From Dimorphilus gyrociliatus (Eukaryota > Annelida > Polychaeta > Dinophilidae), in assembly GCA_904063045.1 (NCBI GenBank), contig CAJFCJ010000005.1, forward strand, positions 961,167 through 1,025,166: 64,000 nt of DNA, in the 5' to 3' direction. This document shows, one piece after another, positions 35,358-48,300 of this stretch. Every line of letters begins with the position of its first letter. Position 1 is the stretch's first letter. The notes beneath the pieces were generated by a model. The model was not told the DNA's origin. It made no database searches and saw only the letters and a list, made by a program, of their open reading frames with translations. The position numbers and the translations under genes are program-made.

Positions 35358-38300
35358 CTTTGTTCAGAAAATTAGTCATATAGATATTATTATCGGAAGA
35401 CAAAAAGCATAAAAATAGGGTTTAAGCCTATTGCTTAACTGAATAAAATTAAGATAATAAATAGTTTTTATGTTTTCACTTTGTCTCTATTCATTTAACC
35501 TTAAAATGAGTTTGTAAACTTATAGGAAAGTAGTTTCTTTTGTGTCTATTATCGATTATTGGAAAGTAAATAAGGTTTTTTTTTGTATTGATAGATCAAT
35601 GAAATAATAATTCCCATGCACGTAATAATTAATTTTATATTATTTCCTATTCATAACTGTTTATTATTAAGGGGTTCTTTTTTTTCATTATTACTTTATT
35701 TCATCTCCATTTCTCTTTCTCTCTTTCTCACATTCTTCTCTCTCTCTCTCCCGTTATTGAATCGGATGGAGGGTAGGGGGGAGATTCAATTTTCTTATAC
35801 GATTTTATTGATAGTTTTCTTTGGGTGGGAAAATCTTGAGTAGAATAGTTCTTAATCAGCGAACGTAAGGAGAAAGATATCATCTCTTCCTCTGTCTTGT
35901 TTGTTTGAACTAATAAACTTCTTTAGTTCATCATCGTTCAGGGTAAACAAAAAAGATTTATTAGAATCTAATAGACGTTGGACAAAGTAAACAGGCGTAA
36001 ATGCGAATAATATAGGTATACATTATTCTAGATGTAGACTATCTACGCTTTCTTTACAATGCAAACAAATTTTTCTCCGTCGTGATCTTTGGACTGGAAC
36101 TAATGCATTAATTTAATAATCTATACAATCATTTAACTGCTTATGTATACAAAACGGAAGGTTACACGTAGCAAGCGATTAATTTTTATGATCTATTACC
36201 CGTACATAATATATCATGGTGGTGTATAATAGCTTGATTCTCTCTTGGGTATCATAATATTCATCTTAGGGAAAGCCAATTCATTTACGGTTTTTATAGA
36301 AGGAGAGTCGCTTGATAAAGTTTCCTTTACCGATTGCATGTCCTCGATTTCCCCCAAAATTAAAAAGTTTTCTCAACTTTAGAAAAGATAGCTCAAGGAA
36401 CTTCCCTATTCCTCCTTACAACTTTTCCTCTTTCTATTTACTCCCAAAGGCAAAATCTTTATTTTTCCTTTCCCTTTCATTACAACTACTGGCCAGACAA
36501 TTTCTCTATAGATTGAGAATTCAATACCTGCATACATCCCTATAAAAAAGAACCATTTATTACTCTTCTGTATGCTAAATACTAATATAATAAAGTCATT
36601 TCAGTCGTTTACCTTTTTCTTACGAAATCAGGTTCGGTTTTGGAGTTTTGCGGAAATTCGGCAGAGGAACACCAATTGCAATGTTCGCCGAACGAAGTAA
36701 TTATAATAGAGATGGCCGATTATGGAGATTTCAAAGATGGAGGTTGTGATGTATCAAGGTAAAGACAAAGCGACTATAACAGAAGCTCAATATAAATATT
36801 AAACACTATATACAGTATAGTATATACGATAAAATGTATTTAATGCTTTTGTGCATATTCTATATATATATATATATATATATTGATATAAAATCTTCTT
36901 TCTATAATGATTAGTTCGGTTTTAAACAACTTGGAGTGTATTTCCATTTTTTTTATTTGAATACGTCACATCAATGAATCTGCTGTTTGTCTACATCGAA
37001 TTGATTGTTTATCCACAACATACAACTACTTGTATATCCTTTTTTTTTTACACGTCTTATGAATCATTACGAAAATAGAATTGTATAAGAAATTTTTTAT
37101 TAATAAGCTAACTTAATTGCATCGGATATGTTGGTTTTTTTTTCTTCTTTATGACTAATCTCGTAGAGAAGATATACTACTGATATTCCGTTTTCCGTAT
37201 CCCATGTAACACTTTATTATAATCTTCTAAAATTGTCTATTTACTATACTGTATATATATATATATATTAGTATATCCATATTTACTAAGAAAAATATTG
37301 AAATAATTGAAATTCTTTTATTTATACACACAGTATCAATAGAAAGAAGGAGAGATGTGTTGTAAGTGTAATAGATAAACTGGATAAAATTTGTTCCGGG
37401 AAGCAGATTTGCCGCTTTATCCCCCCTACAACGGATGTTATTCAGGCCTATGAATCGCGAAACAATTGTCCTGACGAGTTGAAGGCTTTCCGAAAGGATT
37501 TACGAGTAATTTTCCGTTGTTTGTCAGGTAATGTTTGACGACAAAACAATTGTAATGCTTTAATGTTTGTATTGTATAGTTGTAGAGACGCCGTGCTCTC
37601 CCTGTAGGGATTCACCATTTATGGTAGATACTAAACGCTTCGGAGATTCGGCTAGTTTATCAGCATTCTGTGAAGATTCGTGTCCAACCTCAGTCCATTT
37701 AGTGACATCTCAGAGACGGCAATTCAATTTAACGTTGCTCGACTTTGGCTGGGATTCAGATAATTCCGGAGAATGCGATCAACCATTTTCACAAGTCAGA
37801 GACGGGGTGAGTACACTCTCTTACAAGGTCAAACACTTATAAATTTGATATCAGGGCATCTAACAACTTATATCGAATTCTTGTCCCTTTTCTCTAAATT
37901 AAGAGTAAATTGCCATGGCTAATAAATGAAGAGAGAAAGAAAGAAAGAGAAAGAAAGAGAGAGAGAGAGAGATAGTCATAAAAGAAAAAGAATCTTTCAG
38001 AACTATGAACTTTGTCTGGCTTTAAAACTTTACCTAAATAGCTTTTAATGTGTTTTAAATAAATAGGAGCCACGTGTTAAGATATTTTATAGTTTTAGTA
38101 ACGAAAAATTTGGAGAAAAACAGACGGAACAGCGTGAATATTTAAAAATAATACAACTTGTTTGCTAACGTCCTTAACCTTATCATCAGTTTGTCTTAGC
38201 AGTTTAAAACTAATTTAAATGACATATTAGATAAACTCGTGCAGTTTGTAAATTGAATATATATTGAAAATAGAGTGTTTTTATATATATTTTCTATTCA

Positions 38301-40554
38301 ATAGTCAATTTTCTTAAAGTAATTAAACATTTCTTTTTGTAGCAACGCAAAATATCTGTTTGCCAGGGCGGTAATCGCCGTCGGCATCATATAATTACGT
38401 CGTCGGCAAACTCACTACATATAGAGATAATTAAGAGGAAAACGCCCTATCGTTTTCTATTCGAATATCATGGTTTGTACTTGATAAACTTTTTAATTAA
38501 TGATCTCATTAGTACACTAACATAAATTTTTCTTATCTAAAAATTTAATTATCTTTTAAACCAGTGTTTGGCTGCAAACTTCCTCCGATGCCAGCCAATA
38601 GCCGCGTAAAAACAACAAAGGACGGCATAGTTATTGAATGTTTAACAAGCGATCATAAGTTTGAATTAATTTGTGTGGGATCAAGTTGGGTTGGAATGTT
38701 GGGCGATTGTCGAGGTGCAGTATAATTTCATTCTATATTCATCTTATATAGGCGAAGAATAAACAATCGACCGTATACAGTTTTCCCTACTTTTTACCGT
38801 TCTGTATATTCATAGTCATGAATTATTTATAGTCAAAGGTTAAATGCAAAAGTGCATAATTTATAATAAATCAATTAAACCTTTCTCTCTTCTTCTTCCT
38901 GTCGTGTTGAATATCAACGGAGCTTTGAAAAATATTCCCTATCACCTATTTGCGTTAAAGAGAGAAGAAGAAGAAGAAAAAGAAAAAGAGGATATTTATA
39001 TTTCAATCCGTTTAAAATATAATGAAAGAATAGCAAAGAACTTTACAAAGAACATCTCTTTTTTGTAAATAGAAAAATAACAAACTAAAGTGATGTTTTG
39101 TTGTTACTGAAATTTGAGATTGTTTTCTCTTTTTAGCTTTAGAAGAGGGGAAAAGTTTGTCTATCAGGCAAATAGACGTACTGTTGGCTCTTAGTAAAAA
39201 TTCAATGTCTATTTATATAAGGTTATTTTACAAGTACTTTTCAATTATTGACAGATATAAAATTATATTGAAAGCCGTTACCTAACTTTTCGTTCCCCTT
39301 TTCAACGAAAGAAAATTGATATAGTTCTTTAATTTTACTAAATAGGGTGTTAGACTATTCATGAAGAGAAAAAGAGAGGTATAGAGAGTGATAGAGAGAG
39401 AGGGAGAAGGTGCTAGTGTGTAAGAATCTTACAGTTGTCAGTTGCAATCATTCGTGATTTAATAAGCTCTCCTATATATATAGGAGTATATATCTTCTTT
39501 TTCATAAATAAAGCTCATAATATTCACTTAAGTAGAACGTATGCAATATATATTTATATTCATTGTAAAAGAGACGTCAAAAGCGTCTATAAGCGATTGT
39601 TTTTAAAGTGAAATGATTAAAGGACTAAAAAAGGGCATCAAATACTTTGCTGATATTTAGCTATACAAACGACTAAATTCTAATACGTCATAAGCGCAAA
39701 TAGTTGACGAAATGAAGCATCTATTTGTATATAAAGTAGTTTTTCAGTTGAATGATTTGCAGTTGGTAGTTAACGCCCGGTGACGCGTTAAAACGCTCCC
39801 ACGCATTTCGTCTCTTTTTTTTTTTTTTTTTTACCATATTCTAAATATTTCTCTATACAACTTAACGAAATTAGACGCCAAAGCGTTTATTTTTTTTCCC
39901 CCCCTCTCTCTCTCTCTCCTCAGTTATCCGTTTTTAGTATGTTTATTTATAAAAAAACAAATAATCTTCTCCAATTTACAAACATTTCTCATCTTTAATT
40001 TGCTATAGACGTTTATATTTCTGCTTGCAGATGATAGATAAAAAAATCCGTTTATTTTTTATTTATACAGCAGAACCGAAATCTCAGACGAGCAGCAGCA
40101 AACCGATATCGACTAGTAAGTTAAAGGACAAACATTCCATCTCGTAGATTTAAACTGCAAAAAAAGTTATCCTTAATTTTGTATTTTTCCAACAGCTGCC
40201 ACTATCATTTTAGTAATCTGCGCGGCTATTATTATTGCTTTCGTTATACCTACCTCCGTCTTGTACGTCGTAAACAGGTAAATAATTAGCTACCGGCAAT
40301 TTGCCAACCTACATGTAATTATTAAGTTCCATAATTACGTATGGTCACGTGACAGGCGGATGCGACGCAGTTTGCAAAAAGAGTATGCTTTTGCACAGCC
40401 GTGTCCATCTAACTACACAAAAAGTACCACAATCTATACTACAAGGCCTGCACCTTGCGATCGAATGGATCATAATAATCATATATACGAGATGCCCAAC
40501 TACGACGTAATTGATGTTCCCTACGATCACCAGAGGAGGAGTGTAATGACTTAA
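33412..40554 (+). CDS. Type I membrane protein with SUEL lectin, CUB-like and sushi domains
   Basis: Nine exons: 33412-33505, 36632-36758, 37334-37527, 37580-37806, 38343-38472, 38565-38714, 40071-40115, 40196-40277, 40356-40554; 1248 nt, 415 residues. Signal peptide 1-21. A SUEL/galactose-binding lectin domain (about 34-138) shows VIIIEMADYG, C-S-G-K-Q-I-C and the final FRC. A CUB-like region (about 142-258) follows, then one sushi/CCP domain (about 261-307; GCKLPP, SSWVG, DC), a Ser/Thr stalk, a transmembrane helix (324-346) and a 66-residue tail. The tail starts with basic stop-transfer residues and ends with Y394-EMP, Y399-DVI and Y406, which look like SH2-docking tyrosines. The layout suggests a cell-surface glycan or protein receptor that signals through tyrosine phosphorylation. 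Intron 1 is 3.1 kb. I know no named family with exactly this domain order. Confidence 0.82.
34290..34510. promoter_or_regulatory. GC-richer noncoding block in intron 1 of the SUEL gene (possible enhancer)
   Basis: About 220 bp with higher GC than the surrounding intron and many CG-containing words (GATCGGAT, GGATCGATAGC, GCTCGAAA twice). No frame is convincingly coding. A regulatory role is inferred from composition only. Confidence 0.2.
35325..35356. repeat. (TA)16 microsatellite
   Basis: Pure TA repeat in intron 1 of the SUEL receptor gene. Confidence 0.95.
37929..37972. repeat. GA/GAAA microsatellite
   Basis: Purine repeat in the intron between exons 4 and 5 of the SUEL receptor gene. 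Confidence 0.9.
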
Positions 40555-42304
40555 AAGGAGATGAAAAGGGAATACTTCCAAGATTCCTTCGATACTCTAT
40601 CGATATTTTATAAATTCTATATAAAGCTATATTCATATATTAGCAAACAAATTTTTACATCAAATTAAGAATGGAAAAGGAAACATTTCATTAGTTGAAA
40701 AAACAAAATTTGCCTTCAAACCATATTTAACCTTTTACATTTAAGAAGAGAAACTTTCTCATCAAAATATCCTCCAAATTTTGTTCTCAATCTTATTCAT
40801 TAAGTTATCTTTTACATATTAAAATATTACGAGAATTAAAGGGAAAAATAACCTTAATCTTATCTAATATAGTATTACATTCTAACCTTTAGTTGCTATT
40901 GAGTCTATATCTAACGTTACCTTGAACCGTCTAATTAATGTGTATCATTTCTTGTATACTATTATTTATATACGGTATATATACTGTATATAGCTATAGC
41001 TTAAATATTGTCAAGTAATCATTATTACTGAAATGTGTCATTGTAAAACGTTTAGAAGAAGTTTGAATGTCTGTTATCATACAAAATTTTCTTTTTCTCT
41101 CTTCTCCATACTCTTCTCTTTTTTTTATTCTTCTCTTCTTTTTCTTCCATTCTTTTTCCTTTTATTATTGTTCTTATTTTTTCTATAATAAAACTAAGTA
41201 AAATTGACTCTAGCCATTGGCTTAAAAGCATCTATCGAACGTTTCACTAGACGCCTCGTCTTACCTTTAATGAAGCTATCAATTACAAGAAAGGATCAAC
41301 TAGCAATAAGATTTCTTATTAAAAGAGCCTCAGGCGTCAGATTTACGACATTATTAGCTTTACAATTGTAAATAACTCTATAAAGGTATATTTAATTATT
41401 TGCGGAAACGATTATTTCGATTGTTTACTAAACAAAATGTAAACAATTTTTAGGGCAAAGAGGCAGTGTGGGGCGGAGAAGAAGAAGAAAAAGAAGAAGG
41501 CATAAGAATATATTGTTTAGTTTAAAAGAGCGGCGAAAAGCTAATTAAAATTAGAAAGAAATAAAGATTCGAAGAAGAAGGGGTCGTACACAGAGAGAGT
41601 GAGAGAGGAAAAGAGAGAGAGAGAGAGAGAGAGAGAGTGGGAAAGCGGAAAGTTTATCCATTCTAACTACAGCTAAGAATTTCCATTAGCTTTATAATAA
41701 ATTTGGTCTGCGGGCTATAAAGCCATTTACCGTAATAAAATTAGGGAAATTCACGAAAAGGGTCATTAATAATATTTCTTTTCTTTTTAATTTTTACTCA
41801 GCATGCCTTTGCGAAACATATCTTTGATTTACATAAAGGGAAAACGCCTATTAACACCTACCGCCCCCCTCCTCTTTGCCACCTTTTATTAGCAGTTATA
41901 CAAGCTGTTTTTAATAGATTATCTCTTTTAAATTTGTATTCAAATTATTGATGATATCACAATTTACAAATTTTTAGTATAATTTTAAATTTGATTATCA
42001 CAGTGCGAAAAGATCGTGCATGTTTTTCAAAAGCAGGACAAAAAAAAGGACATATAGTAAAAGTTTATACAAGGTTCTCTTCTTACCCATTCAATGGAGC
42101 AGCTTTCGACTTCATTGTTTGTTCTCCTGAAATAAATAGAATTTATTATCACGCTGCCTTTTTAGTATGTAAATATTAGTATTTAGTTATCAAATAAGGA
42201 AAAGAAAGGATATGAGAGGAATTAAAAGCGCGAGAATTAATCTCTAGTCTTTTTTTTCTTAGCGAATCGACAAGTAATCAATTATTGCTTTCGCTCTACT
42301 ATAA
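40555..42304. other. Intergenic stretch between convergent genes
   Basis: AT-rich 3' flanks of the SUEL receptor gene (plus) and the doublecortin gene (minus). It contains a TATACGG/TACTGTATA cluster (40970-40995), a pyrimidine tract (41092-41162) and a GA microsatellite (41591-41638). No exon was recognised. Confidence 0.5.
41591..41638. repeat. (GA)n microsatellite
   Basis: GA repeat with few interruptions. Confidence 0.9.
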
Positions 42305-45300
42305 TCATTCAACCTTATCTATATCATTATCTTTGACATCAACTTCGGCCCCGTCATCTCTTTCATTTGTTTCTACATCATCATGTTGTTCTACCTCATT
42401 TTCTTCGTCCTCGTCTATATTATCATCTTCTTGTTCAGCTACCTCGTTGGTTGCTTCTGCTTCTGCTTCTTCTTTTTCTTCTTCATTAGAATTCTCTACC
42501 AAGTCATTATTTCCCCCCATATCAACTACATCTCCCCCGTCTACAGTCTCATCCGAATTCTCTAACAACTTGTGTCTATTTTCTTGATCCGCAGCTAAGT
42601 TATCTATTGCATTAGTTTGAAGATATTCATCCTGTTCTACATCATTCAGATGGGTTTCTAAATGTCTCTCTTGTTCGTCTTCCGTCCTTTCTTCCATATT
42701 ATCCGGTTCGTTTATTTCTTGACTATTATCGACTAGACTCGATTCACCATTTTCTTCTGTTTGTATCGTCTCGTCATTTTTGTGTATTTCATCCCCTTCG
42801 GCTACAGCCTCATTAATTCCCTTTGTAGATAAATTATCTTTTTCGTCAACTGTAGCATTTTTGTCAGCTGCAACATCGTTTTTACGTAATTTTAGGTCAT
42901 CTTCATTCTCTTGTCCTTGGGCCAAATTTTCAATAATTCCTCCTATTACATAACCTGCTTCCGCGACACTCTCAACTAAATTGAGTACTTGTTCTCCGTC
43001 TAAATTTTCCTTCTTTTCTACATTTTCTAAATCTTTCTTAACCTTAACATTTTCCTCATTAACCCTCTCTTCTTTCCCCTTTTCCTCAATTTCCTTACTA
43101 TCTTCCTCATACGTCTGGTTAGTTACATAGTTTAAACGAAAGGGATTAAAAGAAAAGCTAAATTGTTAAAGGAGTTTTTAACGTATTTGTTAATCAGAGT
43201 TAAGTTACCGCAGAAACAAATATAAGTTAGGGAATATGCCCGGGAAAAGATACAAGACGCGTGTTTATCGCTTATTTACAACATTTCAACAAACAAACCT
43301 CTGAATTTTCTTTACTATTCTTTAAGCTTTTCCTCGTTGCGTGGCCTCGATAAGTACTTTGAATTTTTATTGCAGCTTCATTCTTTAAGTTTGTTATTCA
43401 ATTATTAGCTAATATACAATTGTATTTTTCGTATTTTATACTTTTGTCTTATCATCTTCGTCATTTGCTTCGGTTTCTTTTTCTTCCTTCTTTTCTGTTT
43501 CTGCAGTTTCTGCCTCTGGCTCTACCGCCGCTTCTGCTTCTGCTTTTGATTCTTCCTGCTGCTCATCTTTAGCGACCTAATCCACAATAATTTCAAATGT
43601 ATAAGTAAGAACGTTCTCGAAAGAAGCTTTGCATGAGATTTACTTACTTCACTCTCTTGATTTTCATTAGTTTTTTCGGCCTGCTCTGGAGGGGATTCTT
43701 CAGTTTCATTTGATTCTTCTGGCTTGTCTGCAGTTTGTTCCTAAATATAAGGAGAATTTAGAATATTTTGCTCAAAGATACTAATTTAAAGGGGTATTCT
43801 AGAAGCTTATTTTGCAAATAAGCGAATAGATCAAACTTACTTTGTTTCTTCCATCAACATCGTCGATATCGTCCTTTTGTTCTCTAGCGTTGTCATTCCT
43901 AGAAGCTTGCCTCTGTTCTTCCACTTGCTCATCCTGTTAAATGATTTTATTAATAAAATTAATTAAAAAGAAGAAAATATCAAAGAACAGTACAACTTTT
44001 TAAGTCTCAGAGAAAGATAGAAGTATTAGAGTCAGAGAGATGAAGAAAGACAGAAAAGAAAAAAATGGGAAAGAGAAGGATGGGGTACAGTAACAATAAC
44101 GCAGAGGGAACAAAAAGATTGAATATTTTCCTAATTCCAATATTGAATATACTGTATAAAGTATATGTATAAATGATATAAGATAAAAAACAGTTGTTTT
44201 TTTTTTCTTTTGTTTTGTTTTCGAACAAAGAAAAGGAGCTTATATTTGCAAAATATCTAAGATAGCCCCATTGATGAGATAGATAACAACAAGTACAACA
44301 AAAATAATCCCACACGTATCGTTTCTTTTACCTCTTTCTTTTTCCTCTATTTCATGGAATTTTCAAACATATTTATTTGAATGATTAATAAATAATCTAA
44401 ATATATAGGGCAAAATATAAACAATTGGAGAATTGATTGATTCAAAATTGAATAGATTGTTTGGTAGAGCTATTAAGTTTTAATATCAATATACTTCAAC
44501 TCTACGCCAATTCAACCATTACCAATATCTATTGATATTATTGGATATAAATATCTCAATTTTCCGTTCAATTTGTAATTGAAATAAACAATCTATATTT
44601 TTAGGGTGAACAAAGTTCGAAGAGGGAGGAATTAAGAGGGCGAATAGAACGATTAGGGTACTTCAATGTAAGGGATCAATATTCTTTATCTATATACTTA
44701 AAAATCTATCTTTCCTTTTTGTTTTATAAAACACGATATAAACTGCTTAAATATAAAAAAAATGCATCTCTCACTCTCTTCACTAGTACAATTTTCATCT
44801 ATCCTCTTCGAGAATAATTAAGCCAGCAGTAAGCCTATTTTAAGAGATATAATTTTATCGAATCGGAAGCGATAAAAGAGACCGAATTATAGGAATTAAA
44901 ACCGATAATTATCAATCACTGTATGACAACTACAAAAAAAAAGAAACGGTTACATAAGGTAAACTTCTTTCTTCTTCTTCTTCTTCTCTCTCTCTCTCTT
45001 TTTGCAGGTGTCATTTAAAGCCACAGAAGTATTATTATATTTTTTTCTTATATATTCTTGAGAAGGTAAACAGAGAATTACTTTATTATTATTATAAATA
45101 CTATTATGCTTATTTAAACGAGACCTAATAATCGAAGATTTAGCGTATAGTCACGAACTGGCATGCTCATATGTGAGCTAAACATACAGTATATAAATTT
45201 ATATATACAGTATATATATATATATATATTTCTTTTTATATATAAACATATGTATATTTAGGAGGAAAAGGGATAAATAACTTTTGAAAAAAGAGCGGAA

Positions 45301-48300
45301 TAATTAGGATTTTCTTCTATAATCTATAGAATGTATAACCTTAAATTTCATATTGATATTTTATTAATTAAAAAAGATAATCCTATAATGAATAGTTGAC
45401 GGTTTCTATAGGAATTTGTCAAAATCATCTTCTAAATATCGGGCTTATTTGCAATTGTATAGTCATATTAAACTGAAAAAAGGCCGTTTTGCTTTAAACA
45501 GGAAAACCTTTTAGTACCTTTGCTGGAGTACAGATTTTTTGGACTCAAGTGGTGTGAAGAGTGTTTTTGTAAGTAATATGCACTGGCGCGACAAATGATT
45601 TATTGAACGACGCAAAGCGTCACTTGTAAGCTATGTAGAGATATTTATAAGGATACTTTTTCAGAAAAAAGCCATCACCTAAAAATACATTCTATAGTCT
45701 ATGTTTTGTGAGAACAACACTCCAATTCCTTGTTCCTTTGCAACGAGAAAGGAATAAAAAAAAAGCATCAAACGACCTTGAAATAGGTCTTTTTCGTTCG
45801 AAATTTGGTATTTTGATGAACTTGCCAAGAGCAAAACTAGATTCTAAGGAAGAGTATGAAACCGGAAACAGGAAGAACTAGAAATAAATGCACTGTATAC
45901 TTCAGCTGGCAAAAAGAGAGAAGTTCGCTTTTTGCTTGATCTATTTTGTTCAGACGAGTATGTATATTTTGTAAATTATTTGAAATTTACACCTTTAAAA
46001 GGCGTATTGAGGAGAAATTCTGATATTGGAGACGGCGCTCTCTCTTTTTTTTGCATAAAAATTTCATATAACGCCGCTTTACAAAGGCAGTTTGTCATCG
46101 GATGATGGAAGAATCGACGTGAAACTCATATTTTAACATGTTTCGTATATTGACTATCTATAGTTTGTTGTAACATTAACAGGTTGAATCAATCTCGTAC
46201 ATTGGAAAGCTTGCAATTACGCCTATACCTACAGATGTCGCTACTGAATAGTTTACACGAAATTTTTAAATTATCTCCCTTTTATCCTAGTTAAAAAACA
46301 ATTATTTTTCTTTTTTATATACTTTTATACAAGATATTAGCAATTTTCTACTGGTACTTTGGCTCAATTATAGTCCTATAAAGAGATATATAGGCTAAAA
46401 TAGAATTTACTACTATTTGTAGAAGGGAAAATTGTCTAAGGTAACTACGTTATCAATCAAACTACCTCTCTTCTTTCTCAAGTATTTCAAGAATTGTTAA
46501 TTGCTTATGGTTAGTATTGTAGTATAGCTAACAAACCTCAACTTCTTCAGCCGTCTGCTGATCTACCGGAACTTCCGTTCTAGTTTCATCATTCTCTTCT
46601 ATGGCATTAGCATTTTCCTGTTCATTATCCGAAGTCTTAGCTTTAAACACTCCTCCCTCATCTAATATGTTTTATTGTTTGGTGAAAAAGGAATAGACGT
46701 AAAATTAGAATTTAAAAAGACAAACGATTTCTCAAGAGAGAAAAAACTGTACCTTTGTCATAATCAGTCTCCCTAACCTTTTCAGGGCTTCTTTTTGGTC
46801 TGACAGGTTTCGAATGGAAAAGGTCATCTTCAGGTCGTTTTTGTCTATTTTAGTTTGTAAGATATAACAAATTTACTAAAGAAAAGTATATAAAATTTAT
46901 ACAGTATAGTTTAATAAGAAGGCATGTTGGCATGTTTATATAAATTTTATGAAAGGATAAAATATCTACCTTGGTTTTCTCGATCCTTTATTGTTATTAT
47001 TGCGATCATAAGGGGGTTCTGATTGGGTTGTTCTTTGAGTTTCTTCTGTTTGATTAGACGCGGCCGAATTATCAGACGTTCTAGCTCTCCTCGAATTAAT
47101 GGGTGGTAGTTTTCTTAAAGAAAGGAAAAAGGAAGAAATTAATTACGTTCACCAATATTAATATTTAAAGATATGAAACATTTAATCCTCGTTAAATTAT
47201 TCTCTATAGAATAAAAAATTAATACGTTAATTAAACAATAAGGTATAATAAAAAACCTTTTTTGAAGTCTGGGAGATGTCGTAAACGGTGCGCTATCATG
47301 ACTGCCATAATTGGCCATTTTAAAGCCTTCTCTTCCAACAGCAACATATTTTTCGTTCATTTCTAGTTCCTGCATACCGTGTATAACAGATCCGTCTGTT
47401 CTGCATAATTTTAATACGGCTCCTAAATTTAAAAAAAAAAATAAAAGAAAACAATAACAAATTATTAGAATATTAGAATAGTTCAAAGGAAATTACATAG
47501 ATTCAACACTTCGTTGGTTCAATAATAATTAATTAGCCATAAAGCGATAGATGGCTCCAGTATCGTTTAAGCACGATAACAAGCTAATTTTATTACCTGT
47601 AACCAAATCGATTCTATCCGTTATTTCACTCAAAACTGAAGTAAAATTACGCTTTAAATGCGAATTTACGTTGATTCTCTTCGCCGGTCTCCAGTCTTGA
47701 CCATTCGTATAAACACTGTTGTTAAAATCAAAAAAAAAAGCTATTGATTAGGATAACTAAGTCGATTTAAGCCATAATACAAACTATATAACGAGAATAT
47801 CTATTGGTACTTTCCGACATCTTCCTGATACTTGTATCGAACGATTGTGTTCTACAGGCCTCACCTGTTTAATTAAAATATTAAATTAATGATGAAACTT
47901 TGGCTGTTCATCACGCTACTTGCGTTTGTTTGTGAGTAAAAACTGCATTACTTTACTCATAGATAATATATATCTTACATCCGGTTTTCCTTGGAAGTAT
48001 ATCCCACCCCATTGAAAGAAAAAAAATTAAAGTAATTCCCAATTTCCAGTAAAATGAACCAATCAGATCATAATTAAACCTTGACACAATCACATAAATA
48101 AATACAAATCATGTATATAAGAATGAACAGCAAATAAAAATCAAAAACAAAATAATGAAAAGAGATGACAAAAATCGACGAAAACAATGAGGTGTTAAAG
48201 AACAAAATGAACAAATGAACAAGAGAGAATCTGGTCAAGTTAAAAACACTTCTCCCTTTTAAAACGATTTGAAAATTGTTAAAAAAAAAATAAAATCAAT

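Noticed and set aside
40439-40636. Minus-strand open frames over the last SUEL receptor exon
   Set aside because: Shadows of the cytoplasmic tail exon, which splices in frame with eight upstream exons.
42285-42587. Ser-rich plus-strand open frame
   Set aside because: It is the antisense shadow of the acidic last exon of the doublecortin gene.
45611-45625. GACGCAAAGCGTC palindrome
   Set aside because: Short, single, and without context that would support a specific function.
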